Positions 1-7,882 are shown, counted from the first letter of the stretch. The stretch: 19,703 bases of DNA from Sulfurimonas sp. (GCA_027047745.1 JALTUB010000122.1:1-19703); one strand, 5' to 3'. The notes: generated from the letters alone by a model not told the origin. Program-made: numbers and translations.

Positions 1-512
1 CTATCTACTTTTGAGAGTAAATATCGTGATTTTGCTATTGTTCCAGCTTTGTAACGCTCTTTTGAGATGTGAGAGATTTTTTGTGCGATTTTTAGCTCTT
101 CTTTTGCTAGTGCAACAAATTTACTCTGTTGTGCATAGTTGATATAAAGCAGTGAAAGGTCTCTAACAAACTCTGCTCTTTTGAGTTTTGTAAGGCTATT
201 TGCTTCTTCTTTCATAGCCATTCCTAGTTTCTCTTTTGCATCGCCAACTCCCCACAACAAAATGGGTTGAGAGAATGCACCACGGTATCCAGATGCACTG
301 TTTCCTACATCAGGATTGAACCTTGAAGCTTCAAGTGAAAGAGTAGGGTTTTTATATCTTTGTATAATTTTAGACTCTTCATTGACTTGTTCTGCATTGA
401 AAGCATTTGCTTTAAGATATGGTGAGTTTTGCAGTGCATTTTGCATAAAGACATCAAAATTTTGTGCATGTAAATTCCAAATAATAAATGGAACTACTAA
501 TATTTTTTTCAT
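1..512 (-). CDS. TolC-family outer-membrane efflux protein, 3' end missing
   Basis: The start codon is at 512 on the minus strand and the frame stays open to the left edge, so only about the first 170 residues are present. The protein begins with a signal peptide (MKKILVVPFIIWNLHA, then QNF). Long amphipathic helices follow, with the TolC/CusC/CzcC-type pattern: NPTLSLEASRF, then a GAFSQPILLWG strand, then a helix ending in ERYKAGTIAKSRYLLSKVD, which matches the 'ERY..G..S..dll..e' repeat of outer-membrane efflux proteins. In this family the product is the trimeric outer-membrane exit duct of a tripartite pump. It lies 49 nt downstream of a small secreted His/Cys-rich gene on the same strand, which suggests a heavy-metal RND operon whose membrane-fusion and pump genes would lie beyond the left edge. 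The family call is firm; the metal substrate is inferred from the neighbour only. Confidence 0.88.
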   Translation of the reverse strand, partial: MKKILVVPFIIWNLHAQNFDVFMQNALQNSPYLKANAFNAEQVNEESKIIQRYKNPTLSLEASRFNPDVGNSASGYRGAFSQPILLWGVGDAKEKLGMAMKEEANSLTKLKRAEFVRDLSLLYINYAQQSKFVALAKEELKIAQKISHISKERYKAGTIAKSRYLLSKVD

Positions 513-561
513 AAGTATCCTTATAAGTTAATTTTTTATAGAGGTGTAGGTTAAAAATTAC

Positions 562-873
562 TTATGCGTTGATAGGAGGTTTTAAGAAGTTTTTATACGA
601 GTTGTATTTGTAGTGTTGAGCTTTTGTGCTTGGTTTTGTAGTTAAATACTCAGATATTACCAAATCATCAATCTCAGGTAAAATAAAAGCAATATGAAAA
701 AAATGGTGCAGGCTACAAATATCATCTGCTGGTATATTGCTATCATCATGAAACTCATGAACATACTCATTTACTTGACATGGATGCGTATCGAGTGCAT
801 CTATCATATAGGCATGAGCTATGTTAAAGCTTATTGAAAAGAGTAAAAGGATTGTGAGTAATCTATTTTTCAT
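562..873 (-). CDS. Small secreted His/Cys-rich protein, CzcI-like position and composition
   Basis: This 103-residue protein has a clear signal peptide (hydrophobic run LLTILLLFSISF, likely cleavage after AHA near residue 21). The mature part holds a cluster of possible metal ligands: H30, C32, H39, H42, C53, H56, H57 and H60, with acidic residues between them. The remainder is polar and ends in a Lys/Tyr-rich tail. It is the first gene of a minus-strand unit whose second gene encodes a TolC-type exit duct. Small secreted His/Cys proteins (CzcI-like) commonly precede RND metal-efflux genes, so a periplasmic metal sensor or chaperone is plausible. I do not recognise the exact family. The Shine-Dalgarno is weak, but the signal peptide starts right at the chosen ATG, which supports it. 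Confidence 0.7.
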   Translation of the reverse strand: MKNRLLTILLLFSISFNIAHAYMIDALDTHPCQVNEYVHEFHDDSNIPADDICSLHHFFHIAFILPEIDDLVISEYLTTKPSTKAQHYKYNSYKNFLKPPINA

Positions 874-888
874 ATAAAAGAATTGTTA

Positions 889-894
889 TATAAT
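889..894 (+). promoter_or_regulatory. Probable -10 box for the HD-GYP/hybrid-kinase genes
   Basis: A perfect TATAAT lies in the 76-bp gap between the divergent efflux and signalling genes, about 56 nt upstream of the start at 950. No convincing -35 is visible. On the opposite strand the same AT-rich patch contains TATTAT, which could serve the efflux unit, so the two promoters may overlap. Assigned from sequence pattern only. Confidence 0.45.
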
Positions 895-949
895 AAAGCT
901 TTAAAAGAGTTTAGTTAATTTATCTTGTTTTAATCTTATTTTTGGTTTA

Positions 950-2038
950 ATGTCTAAAGAGATAATTAAAAATAACACAAAGTTGGGAATGATGAACAAT
1001 AACTTTAATATTTTAATAGTAGATGATGTGATTGAAAATATTCAAGTAGCTATGAATATTTTAAAAGAGGGAGCTTATACTTTTTCTTATGCAAAGAGTG
1101 GTGAACAGGCGTTGGAGTTGGTAAAAGAGCATGAATTTGATTTGATTCTTCTTGACATCATGATGCCGGGGATTGATGGATACGAGGTTTGTGAGCGTTT
1201 ACAAAAAAATCCTGATTATAAAGATATTCCTATTATATTTTTAACGGCAAAAGCAGATACTGATTCTATGTCAAAAGGTTTTGAAGTTGGTGGGGTTGAT
1301 TATATTATAAAACCTTTTCATGCAGAAGAACTTTTAGCAAGAGTTCATACCCATCTCGAACTCTACAAAGCAAAATCGATACTAAAACATAATAATTTGA
1401 GCTTAGAAACAAAAATGGAAGTACAAAAAAAGCGTATTTTTAGTGAACTTGAAGAGAATCAAAAGGAGATGATTTTTATCTTGACAGAGCTTGTAGAATC
1501 TATCTCTGATGAGACAGGAAAACATATTCGTAGAGTTGCCGAATACTCCAGACTATTAGCTCATTATCATGAAGCAGTAAGTGAGGATGATGCAAATACT
1601 ATCTATCATGCAAGTCCTATGCATGATGTAGGTAAGATTGCAATTCCAAAAGAGATTCTACATAAAAAAGGTAGTTTGACAGCAGAAGAGTTTGAAGTTA
1701 TGAAAACACATCCAGCCAAAGCCCATGAGTATCTTAAAGCAGCAAACAGACATATCATGAAAGCAGCAGATATTATTGCCTATGAGCATCATGAAAACTG
1801 GGATGGAAGTGGTTACCCACGAGGTCTAAAAGGTGAAAATATTAATATCTTTGGTCGCATTGTTTCTATGGCTGATGTTTTTGATGCCCTAACGCATAAA
1901 AGGGTTTATAAAGATGCTTGGAGTGTAGAAGATGCAGCTAAATTTATAGTAGATAACAGTGGCACTAAATTTGATCCATACCTTGTGAAAATCTTTCAAG
2001 AAAATATTGATGAATTTATTGCAATCACAAAACTCTAA
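950..2038 (+). CDS. Response regulator with HD-GYP domain (RpfG-like cyclic-di-GMP phosphodiesterase)
   Basis: Residues about 19-140 form a CheY-like receiver domain with the acidic pocket D25/D26, phospho-acceptor D69 (LILLDIMMPG), T99 and K121 (KPF). A linker helix (about 141-180) leads to an HD-GYP domain (about 175-355) with the HD pair H225/D226 (MHDVGKIAIP), H254, H280/H281 and the GYP signature at 288-290, then a conserved aspartate D309 (MADVFDAL). All visible catalytic residues are intact, so an active cytoplasmic phosphodiesterase that hydrolyses c-di-GMP on phosphorylation is expected. Its 3' end overlaps the start of the hybrid kinase gene by about 29 nt, which suggests translational coupling and a cognate pair. 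The start is not certain: no strong Shine-Dalgarno precedes 950, and ATG codons at 989 and 992 would trim only the pre-receiver tail. Confidence 0.93.
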   Translation: MSKEIIKNNTKLGMMNNNFNILIVDDVIENIQVAMNILKEGAYTFSYAKSGEQALELVKEHEFDLILLDIMMPGIDGYEVCERLQKNPDYKDIPIIFLTAKADTDSMSKGFEVGGVDYIIKPFHAEELLARVHTHLELYKAKSILKHNNLSLETKMEVQKKRIFSELEENQKEMIFILTELVESISDETGKHIRRVAEYSRLLAHYHEAVSEDDANTIYHASPMHDVGKIAIPKEILHKKGSLTAEEFEVMKTHPAKAHEYLKAANRHIMKAADIIAYEHHENWDGSGYPRGLKGENINIFGRIVSMADVFDALTHKRVYKDAWSVEDAAKFIVDNSGTKFDPYLVKIFQENIDEFIAITKL

Positions 2039-5000
2039 ACTCCTTTTTTTACTTTTTACTTTTTTTGTTCTCTTTAGCTCACTAGAAGCAAAACAGGACA
2101 GCTCTTTAACAAACAAAGAAAAAGCTTGGATAAAAACACATATAGTCAAGGTAGGTGTTGGACCTGATTGGGCACCCTTTGATTTTGTAAACAATGATGG
2201 AAAATATAGTGGCATTGCAAATGATTATCTATCTTTAATCACACAAAAAACAGGCTTACGATTTGAAACCATAGTAGATAAGTGGAGTAATAACCTTGCA
2301 AAGATAAAAGCAGAAAAGATAGATCTCTTAAATGCTGTCTATTATAGTGACAAACGCAACAAATATATGTCTTTTACAAAACCATATCTTGAAATATTGG
2401 ACTATTTTTATATTCGAGATGACTTAAATGTTTCTACTATAGAAGATTTGAATGGGCTTAGAGTAGCTATCCCAAAGGGTTATGCTCATGCTGATGCTAT
2501 AAAAAAAGAGTTTCCAAAGATAAAGTTGGTGACTGTAGATACATTTTCTGATTCTATTGATGCAGTTTTGGAAGGTCGTGCAGAGATTTTGTTTGACACG
2601 CAGATAGCTCTCTCTTACAAATTAGAACAAGATGGCATTCGCAATATTATTCCATTTAAGTCCTATAGAAAACATGGTTTGATGAAACTTTATATGGCTA
2701 CTTATAAACATAATGATATTTTAGTCTCTATTATCAACAAAGCTTTCGCACAAATCTCTGCAGATGAAAAAAGAAGTATCTACAATAGGTGGGTACATGT
2801 AAGTAAGCCTAAAAAGAAACAAGAGTTAAATATACTAAATTTAGATGAAAAAAAATGGGTTAAAAAACACCCAGTAGTTCGCTATAGTGAGGTAAATTGG
2901 AAACCAATATCTATAGTAGATAATCATCAAATGAAAGGTGTTTTAAAAGAGTATCTAAATATCATCTCAAAAAGGACAGGTCTTAACTTTGTTTTTAAAG
3001 ATGCTTCGTCATGGCCTGATGTCTTGAAAAAATTTAAAGAAAAAGAGATAGATATGGTTCCGGGGATAGGGGCTAGTAGTGCAGAGATGAAACTTGGTTT
3101 GACTTCAAAAACTTTTGCAACATTTCCTTTCGTTTTAGTTACTAATAACTCGCATTCGTATATAAATGATATAGAAGATATGAGAGGTAAGACAATAGCA
3201 GTTCCAAAATACTGGACAAGTTACAATTATCTAGTATCTGAGCATCCAGATATAAAAGTTATCCCAACAAAAAATATATTTGAAGCACTTGATTTGGTTA
3301 AAAAAGGTAAAGCAGATGCTTTTTTTGGGCATCTGGCAGTGGCTATGTACTATGTTTCAATGTATTATCCAAATACTCTTTATATTGCAGGGAGAAGTAG
3401 CTATAAATTTGAGCATAAGATTTTAGTGCAAAAGGGTGATACAAAACTTTTATCTATCATAAACAAAGCACTTGATTCTATAAGTGAAGATGAAAAGCTT
3501 AAGATAAAAAATAAGTGGCTTAAAGTAGAAGTAAAACAAGCACAGGATTATACACTTCTTTATCAAATCGCTTCTGTTTTACTTCTGTTGATTTTAGGAA
3601 CTATATACTGGAATAGAAAACTATCTCGAGAGATAAAACAACGACATATAATAGAAAAATCACTAAAAGAGGCAAAAGAAGCAGCAGAGTTGGCAAACAG
3701 GTCAAAGTCAGAATTTTTAGCTAATATGTCTCATGAGATAAGAACGCCTATGAACGCAATTATCGGTTTTACAGAGTTATTAAACGAACAACTAAGCGAA
3801 CCACGATTGCAGTCGTATGCAAAAACAATTCAAAATGCAAGTAATTCTCTTTTGAGCCTTATCAATGATATTTTAGACCTATCAAAGATAGAAGCAGGAA
3901 AACTAAAAATCGAAAAAACTCCTACTGATGTTCATAGTTTAGCAGATGAGATTAGTTCTGTTTTTATGATGAGTATGCAAAACAAAGGTTTAGATATGCT
4001 TCTTGATGTGGATAAATCCATACCAAATAGTTTGCTTCTTGATGCCGTACGCGTTCGTCAGATTCTTTTTAATCTTATTGGTAATGCTGTTAAATTTACA
4101 CATGAAGGTCATATTAAACTCTCTATAAAATCTTTTAATGTCAAAGAACATCTCTCAAAACTTGACTTAGAAATCATGGTTGAAGATACAGGTATAGGTA
4201 TGCCAGAGACTCAACTTAAAAAAATATTTAATAAATTTGAACAATCAGATGGGCAAGATAATCGTAAATATGGAGGAACAGGCTTGGGACTTTCAATCTC
4301 AAAAAGACTCTGTGAAATGATGGATGGAAAGATTGAAGTTAAAAGTAAAAAAGGTGAGGGAAGCACTTTTAAGGTATGTCTTTATAACATAGATATATCT
4401 TCAATTGTACATGAAAAACAGGCAGTAGCTCATGCACAACAAGATTATAAAAATATAGTTTTTCATAAAGCTAAAATCTTAGTTGTGGATGATATAGAAG
4501 ATAACAGAGAGCTTGTTATTAAAAACTTTGAGGATAGTGAACTTAAAGTTGTTACTGCTAGTGATGGTTTAGAGGCAATAGAGAAGTTTAAAAAAGAGAA
4601 ACCTGACCTTATCTTGATGGATATAAGAATGCCAAAAATGGATGGTTATGAAGCAACTGCTGAGATAAAAAAGATTTCAAATGTACCTGTTATCGCACTT
4701 ACTGCATCTGTCATGAAAGATGAATTTGAGATTTCAAAGCGAGAAAATTTTGATGGATTTTTAAGAAAACCTGTTTTAAAACTAAATCTATATAATGAAT
4801 TAAGCAAGTTCCTTCCTCATGATAAACAAGATGTGAAAAAAGAAGAAACAGAGATAATATCTTTGAGTGTAAAGGCTAAAGCAAATCTTACTACTATCTT
4901 AAACATTATCAACTCTAAGATAAAACCATTAAATGAAAAAGCTATGAACAGCAATAATTTTGAGGATGTAAAACTTATGGCAGATGCAGTTGCTACTCTT

Positions 5001-5141
5001 GCAAACAGATATGAAGTCTCACTCCTTGATACTTATGCTTCTCGTTTGTATAAAGCTATAGATGAATTTGATATTGTCAATATTGAAATCCTTATGAATA
5101 AATTTTCAGATATGGAAAAAGGTTTAACTGATTTACTTTAA
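2010..5141 (+). CDS. BvgS-like hybrid sensor histidine kinase with two periplasmic solute-binding domains
   Basis: I take the ATG at 2010 (1043 residues) over the TTG one codon upstream; a signal peptide follows (hydrophobic LLFLLFTFFVLF, then LEAKQ). Two type-3 solute-binding (Venus flytrap) domains lie at about 44-265 and 285-508 and both end in the family's 'I..KW/RW' helix. One membrane helix follows (about 516-534), then a coiled linker, a HisKA domain with H-box H575 (MSHEIRTPMN), and an ATPase domain with N-box N688/N692, the DTGIGMP G1 box (D726) and a GGTGLGL G2 box. A receiver domain has D827/D828, D871, T898 and K920. There is no PAS domain. The last ~95 residues are helical and resemble an Hpt domain, but the phospho-histidine position appears to be an aspartate near D992. 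The flytraps suggest sensing of a small amino-acid-like or organic ligand. The likely partner is the overlapping upstream HD-GYP regulator. Confidence 0.93.
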   Translation: MNLLQSQNSKLLFLLFTFFVLFSSLEAKQDSSLTNKEKAWIKTHIVKVGVGPDWAPFDFVNNDGKYSGIANDYLSLITQKTGLRFETIVDKWSNNLAKIKAEKIDLLNAVYYSDKRNKYMSFTKPYLEILDYFYIRDDLNVSTIEDLNGLRVAIPKGYAHADAIKKEFPKIKLVTVDTFSDSIDAVLEGRAEILFDTQIALSYKLEQDGIRNIIPFKSYRKHGLMKLYMATYKHNDILVSIINKAFAQISADEKRSIYNRWVHVSKPKKKQELNILNLDEKKWVKKHPVVRYSEVNWKPISIVDNHQMKGVLKEYLNIISKRTGLNFVFKDASSWPDVLKKFKEKEIDMVPGIGASSAEMKLGLTSKTFATFPFVLVTNNSHSYINDIEDMRGKTIAVPKYWTSYNYLVSEHPDIKVIPTKNIFEALDLVKKGKADAFFGHLAVAMYYVSMYYPNTLYIAGRSSYKFEHKILVQKGDTKLLSIINKALDSISEDEKLKIKNKWLKVEVKQAQDYTLLYQIASVLLLLILGTIYWNRKLSREIKQRHIIEKSLKEAKEAAELANRSKSEFLANMSHEIRTPMNAIIGFTELLNEQLSEPRLQSYAKTIQNASNSLLSLINDILDLSKIEAGKLKIEKTPTDVHSLADEISSVFMMSMQNKGLDMLLDVDKSIPNSLLLDAVRVRQILFNLIGNAVKFTHEGHIKLSIKSFNVKEHLSKLDLEIMVEDTGIGMPETQLKKIFNKFEQSDGQDNRKYGGTGLGLSISKRLCEMMDGKIEVKSKKGEGSTFKVCLYNIDISSIVHEKQAVAHAQQDYKNIVFHKAKILVVDDIEDNRELVIKNFEDSELKVVTASDGLEAIEKFKKEKPDLILMDIRMPKMDGYEATAEIKKISNVPVIALTASVMKDEFEISKRENFDGFLRKPVLKLNLYNELSKFLPHDKQDVKKEETEIISLSVKAKANLTTILNIINSKIKPLNEKAMNSNNFEDVKLMADAVATLANRYEVSLLDTYASRLYKAIDEFDIVNIEILMNKFSDMEKGLTDLL

Positions 5142-5152
5142 ATTGATTTGGA

Positions 5153-5158
5153 TATAAT
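5153..5158 (+). promoter_or_regulatory. Probable -10 box for ychF
   Basis: A perfect TATAAT within GATATAATTG, in the 46-bp gap between the hybrid kinase stop and the ychF start, predicts transcription starting near 5165 and a leader of roughly 20 nt. It is followed by an AAAGG Shine-Dalgarno at 5177-5181. Confidence 0.5.
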
Positions 5159-5187
5159 TGCGAAAAAATATCAACTAAAGGCTCATA

Positions 5188-6288
5188 ATGGGATTAGCAA
5201 TAGGATTAGTAGGACTTCCAAATGTCGGTAAATCAACAACTTTCAATGCACTAACAAAAGCACAAAACGCAGAGGCTGCAAACTATCCATTTTGTACGAT
5301 AGAGCCAAACAAAGCTGTAGTTCCTGTTCCTGATAAAAGACTTCATGAACTAGCAAAGATTGTAAACCCTGAGCGTATTCAGTATTCTACACTTGATTTT
5401 GTTGATATTGCTGGACTTGTAAAAGGTGCTTCACAAGGTGAGGGACTTGGTAATAAATTTCTTTCAAATATCCGTGAAACAGAGGTTATCCTTCAAATAG
5501 TTAGATGTTTTGAAGATGAAAATATCGTTCATAATGAAGGAAGTATTGACCCTCTTCGTGATGTTGAGATTATAGAAACAGAGCTTATCTTAGCAGATGT
5601 TGAAGTTCTTTCAAATCGTATTGATAGATTGAAAAAACAGGCAAAAGCAGATAAAAGTGCAAAACCTGTGCTAGAGATGGCAGAAGAGTTGCTGGAGTTT
5701 TTAGGTGATGGCAACCTAGCAAGAAATTATGACAAAACTGATAGTGATGAGTATGCTCAACTTGTTAATGAAGTAAGATTTTTAACAGATAAAGAGATAA
5801 TGTACGGTGCAAATACTGATGAAGATGGTCTTTTAGAAGATAACGAGTATGTGATAGCACTTAAAGAACATGCTCAAAAAAACAACTGTGAACTTATAAA
5901 ACTTTGTGCAAAAGTTGAAGAAGAACTTATAGGACTTGACGATGAAGAAGCTCAAGAGTTTTTAACAGAAATGGGTGTAGAAGAGTCAGGATTAGAGCAG
6001 ATTATCCATAAAGGTTTTCACAAACTTGGTCTTATGAGTTACTTTACTGCTGGTGTTAAAGAAGTTCGCTCATGGACGATACGACATAACTCAACTGCAC
6101 CTAAAGCTGCCGCAGTTATTCACAACGACTTTGAAAAAGGTTTTATCCGTGCTGAAGTTATCGCCTATGAAGATTTTGTAGAGTTTGGTGGTGAAGCAAA
6201 AGCCAAAGAAGCTGGAAAAATGAGACTTGAAGGGAAAGAATATATAGTACAAGATGGCGACATCATGCACTTTAGATTTAATGTCTGA
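5188..6288 (+). CDS. ychF: Redox-regulated ATPase YchF (OLA1 family)
   Basis: The protein is 366 residues, the usual YchF length. It starts with the P-loop GLPNVGKST (9-17). Switch II is DIAGLVKGA from D73, with a hydrophobic residue where Ras-like GTPases have the catalytic glutamine, as in the HAS-GTPase group. The base-specificity motif is NTDE (N209-E212), i.e. NxxE instead of NKxD, which explains the family's preference for ATP over GTP. A coiled-coil insertion covers about 120-175, and a C-terminal TGS domain begins near SYFTAG and includes FVEFGGEAKAKEAG and the end GDIMHFRF. The family binds ribosomes and is linked to stress and redox responses. The start is supported by AAAGG 6 nt upstream. 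It has its own probable promoter and sits just upstream of a toxin-antitoxin pair. Identification is secure. Confidence 0.97.
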   Translation: MGLAIGLVGLPNVGKSTTFNALTKAQNAEAANYPFCTIEPNKAVVPVPDKRLHELAKIVNPERIQYSTLDFVDIAGLVKGASQGEGLGNKFLSNIRETEVILQIVRCFEDENIVHNEGSIDPLRDVEIIETELILADVEVLSNRIDRLKKQAKADKSAKPVLEMAEELLEFLGDGNLARNYDKTDSDEYAQLVNEVRFLTDKEIMYGANTDEDGLLEDNEYVIALKEHAQKNNCELIKLCAKVEEELIGLDDEEAQEFLTEMGVEESGLEQIIHKGFHKLGLMSYFTAGVKEVRSWTIRHNSTAPKAAAVIHNDFEKGFIRAEVIAYEDFVEFGGEAKAKEAGKMRLEGKEYIVQDGDIMHFRFNV

Positions 6289-6303
6289 TAATGAAATTAT
6301 ACT
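6288..6303 (+). promoter_or_regulatory. Toxin-antitoxin promoter with inverted repeat (candidate operator)
   Basis: A perfect inverted repeat, ATAAT-GAA-ATTAT (6288-6300), begins at the last base of the ychF stop and overlaps a -10-like TATACT (6298-6303), about 20 nt before the antitoxin start. RelB/DinJ antitoxins typically repress their own promoter by binding short palindromes over the -10 box, so this is a sensible operator candidate. The arms are only 5 bp and AT-rich, so a chance match is possible. Confidence 0.4.
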
Positions 6304-6323
6304 TTTGAATAGGAGTTGAAATT

Positions 6324-6575
6324 ATGAAAACACAAACAACAGTAAGAGTTGATGAAGTTGTTTATCGTCAAGCCAAAGATATATTATCTCAAATAGGATT
6401 AAGCTATTCACAAGCTATTAGTGTATTTAACAATATGATAGTGATGAATAAAGGGTTACCATTTGATGTCAAGATTCCTACACAAGAAACACAAAAAGCA
6501 TTAACACAATTAGAAAATAAAAAAGGTAAGAGTTTTAAAATAACACAAGAGTTATTTGATGATTTGGATAGTTAA
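6324..6575 (+). CDS. dinJ: RelB/DinJ-family antitoxin
   Basis: This 83-residue protein has an N-terminal ribbon-helix-helix region (TTVRVDEVVYRQAKDIL, then a second helix from about 26 containing YSQAISVF) and the family's KGLPFDVKIP segment near 43-52. A polar C-terminal tail, likely to wrap the toxin, ends in acidic residues. A strong Shine-Dalgarno (AGGAG at 6311-6315, 8 nt spacing) fixes the start. Its stop overlaps the toxin start by one base (TAATG). In the family the antitoxin neutralises the toxin and autorepresses the operon through its RHH domain. The family call is secure; the symbol is given by similarity to the DinJ/YafQ pair and not as proven orthology. Confidence 0.9.
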   Translation: MKTQTTVRVDEVVYRQAKDILSQIGLSYSQAISVFNNMIVMNKGLPFDVKIPTQETQKALTQLENKKGKSFKITQELFDDLDS

Positions 6576-6847
6576 TGTACAGTATATTTAGAACTAACAG
6601 TTTTAAAAAAGATTATAAAAAATTATCAGATATAGATAAACAACTATTAAAAGCTGTAATCTTATTATTAGTCGATGGTAAAGAACTAGATGAAAGATAC
6701 AAAGATCATAAACTTATAGGCAATTATCAAAATTGTAGAGAGTGTCATATTAAACCTGATTTACTTTTAATATATAAAATTGATAATGATATATTAGAAC
6801 TAGCACTTGCTAGAGTTGGAAATCATTCAACTTTATTTAAAAAATAA
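6575..6847 (+). CDS. yafQ: YafQ/RelE-type mRNA interferase toxin
   Basis: This 90-residue protein shows the YafQ branch of the RelE fold: YKDHKLIGNY (H45), RECHIKPDLLLIY (H58, D62) and VGNHSTLF (H84, F88). These align with the catalytic residues described for E. coli YafQ (H50, H63, D67, H87, F91), so the toxin looks active and intact. YafQ-family toxins are ribosome-dependent endoribonucleases that cut translated mRNA. Translation probably depends on the antitoxin gene, because the start is in a TAATG overlap and there is no separate Shine-Dalgarno. There is no plus-strand terminator directly after it: the hairpin at 6881-6906 has its T-tract on the other strand. Confidence 0.93.
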   Translation: MYSIFRTNSFKKDYKKLSDIDKQLLKAVILLLVDGKELDERYKDHKLIGNYQNCRECHIKPDLLLIYKIDNDILELALARVGNHSTLFKK

Positions 6848-6875
6848 AAAATATCAAGAAGATGGTACTGTGAAA

Positions 6876-6906
6876 AATTATAACAACTTGCAAAAGCAAG
6901 TTGTTA
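6876..6906 (-). terminator. Intrinsic terminator of ppaC
   Basis: A perfect 11-bp hairpin (TAACAACTTGC, loop AAAA, then its complement) lies at 6881-6906. Read on the minus strand it starts 4 nt after the ppaC stop codon and is followed by a short T-run (AATTTTTC), as expected for a Rho-independent terminator. On the plus strand it is followed by AAGTCTAAAA, so it should not terminate the toxin-antitoxin transcript efficiently. Confidence 0.8.
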
Positions 6907-6910
6907 AAGT

Positions 6911-7831
6911 CTAAAATTGTGGTTGTACGAAAGGGATAACTTGTTTTTTTCTGCTAAGCACTTTGTCTAACCATACTTGATTGTTTTCAAGTTTTGCATC
7001 AAAGGCAGCTTCTATCTTTTGTGGGGCATCACTAACACAAAGAAGTTGAGAACCCTCTTTCATGATGTCTGTTAAAAGTGTAAGAACGGTATGAAGATTT
7101 TTCTCTTCTTTCATGGCTCTCATATCTTCTAAAATTTCCTCTTTTCTAGCATCTAGGGCTGAAATATCTATCATCTCTAACTGATTTACAGCTACCATAG
7201 AACCATTCATATCAAACTCTTTATAGTCTCTTGTGTTAAGTTCTCGTGCTGAAGAACCATCTACTGCTGATTTAACTATAAACATCTCCATAGCAAGTGC
7301 TTTATAATCTTCTACTTCAGCGATTTTAGAAAGTTCTTTTACTACTCTTGTATCTACTTTTGTGCATGTAGGAGATTTGAAGATAACAGTATCACTTAGG
7401 ATTGCCATCATCATCATACCTGCAATATCTTTTGGTATTTCTACTCCGTAAGATTGATACATCTCATAAACAACAGTGTTTGAACACCCAATAGGTCTTA
7501 CCCACATCTCTAAAGGTGCATTGGTTGTCAAGTCGCCAAGTTTATGGTGGTCTGTTATACCGAGTATTGTTGCTTCTTTTATATCATCTTGAAAAAGATG
7601 GCTATCGCTATCATCTACTAGGTAAACTCTCTCGCCTGCAACTGTCGTTTTTAACTCTGGAAGTTTTCCTCCAAATTTATTTAAGATAAATTCTGTTTCT
7701 GCAGAAATTTCACCTTGACGAGCAGGGATATACTCTTCATCTTCTACTTGATTTTTAAGATAAGCTATTGAAATAGCACCAACAATAGAGTCGCTATCAG
7801 GTACTTTGTGTCCAAAAACATATACTGACAT
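6911..7831 (-). CDS. ppaC: Manganese-dependent (family II) inorganic pyrophosphatase
   Basis: This 306-residue DHH-superfamily enzyme hydrolyses pyrophosphate to two phosphates in the cytoplasm, pulling biosynthetic reactions forward. Metal-binding motifs are visible: GHKVPDSDSI (H8, D12, D14), LVDDSD (D73/D74) and the DHH triad at 94-96 (ITDHHKLGD). The C-terminal DHHA2 domain ends with the substrate-binding SRKKQ motif (293-297). There is no CBS or DRTGG regulatory insert, so this is the short, unregulated type. The start is set by AAGGA about 6 nt upstream. A TATAAT on the minus strand at 7862-7857 and the hairpin just after the stop make it a single-gene transcription unit, convergent with the toxin-antitoxin pair and divergent from gltB. 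Confidence 0.96.
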   Translation of the reverse strand: MSVYVFGHKVPDSDSIVGAISIAYLKNQVEDEEYIPARQGEISAETEFILNKFGGKLPELKTTVAGERVYLVDDSDSHLFQDDIKEATILGITDHHKLGDLTTNAPLEMWVRPIGCSNTVVYEMYQSYGVEIPKDIAGMMMMAILSDTVIFKSPTCTKVDTRVVKELSKIAEVEDYKALAMEMFIVKSAVDGSSARELNTRDYKEFDMNGSMVAVNQLEMIDISALDARKEEILEDMRAMKEEKNLHTVLTLLTDIMKEGSQLLCVSDAPQKIEAAFDAKLENNQVWLDKVLSRKKQVIPFVQPQF

Positions 7832-7856
7832 ATACTTTCCTTGAAATTTTTTTATA

Positions 7857-7862
7857 ATTATA
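7857..7862 (-). promoter_or_regulatory. Probable -10 box of ppaC
   Basis: Reading the minus strand, a perfect TATAAT ends 25 nt upstream of the ppaC start codon, giving a predicted leader of about 20 nt that contains the AAGGA ribosome site. No clear -35 is visible. Confidence 0.5.
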
Positions 7863-7882
7863 GTCTATTTATCTTTTTTTTG

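Noticed and set aside
316..531. Plus-strand open frame at the left end
   Set aside because: It lies opposite the signal peptide and first helices of the TolC-type gene, which has clear family motifs.
2007..2009. TTG as start of the hybrid kinase
   Set aside because: The ATG immediately following at 2010 is a better start and gives an equally good signal peptide.
1889..2215. Minus-strand open frame spanning the HD-GYP/kinase junction
   Set aside because: Both plus-strand genes are well supported through this region; the frame is an antisense shadow with no motif.
6881..6906. Hairpin as terminator of the toxin-antitoxin transcript
   Set aside because: On the plus strand no T-tract follows the stem; the T-run lies on the minus-strand side, directly after ppaC, so it was assigned to ppaC.
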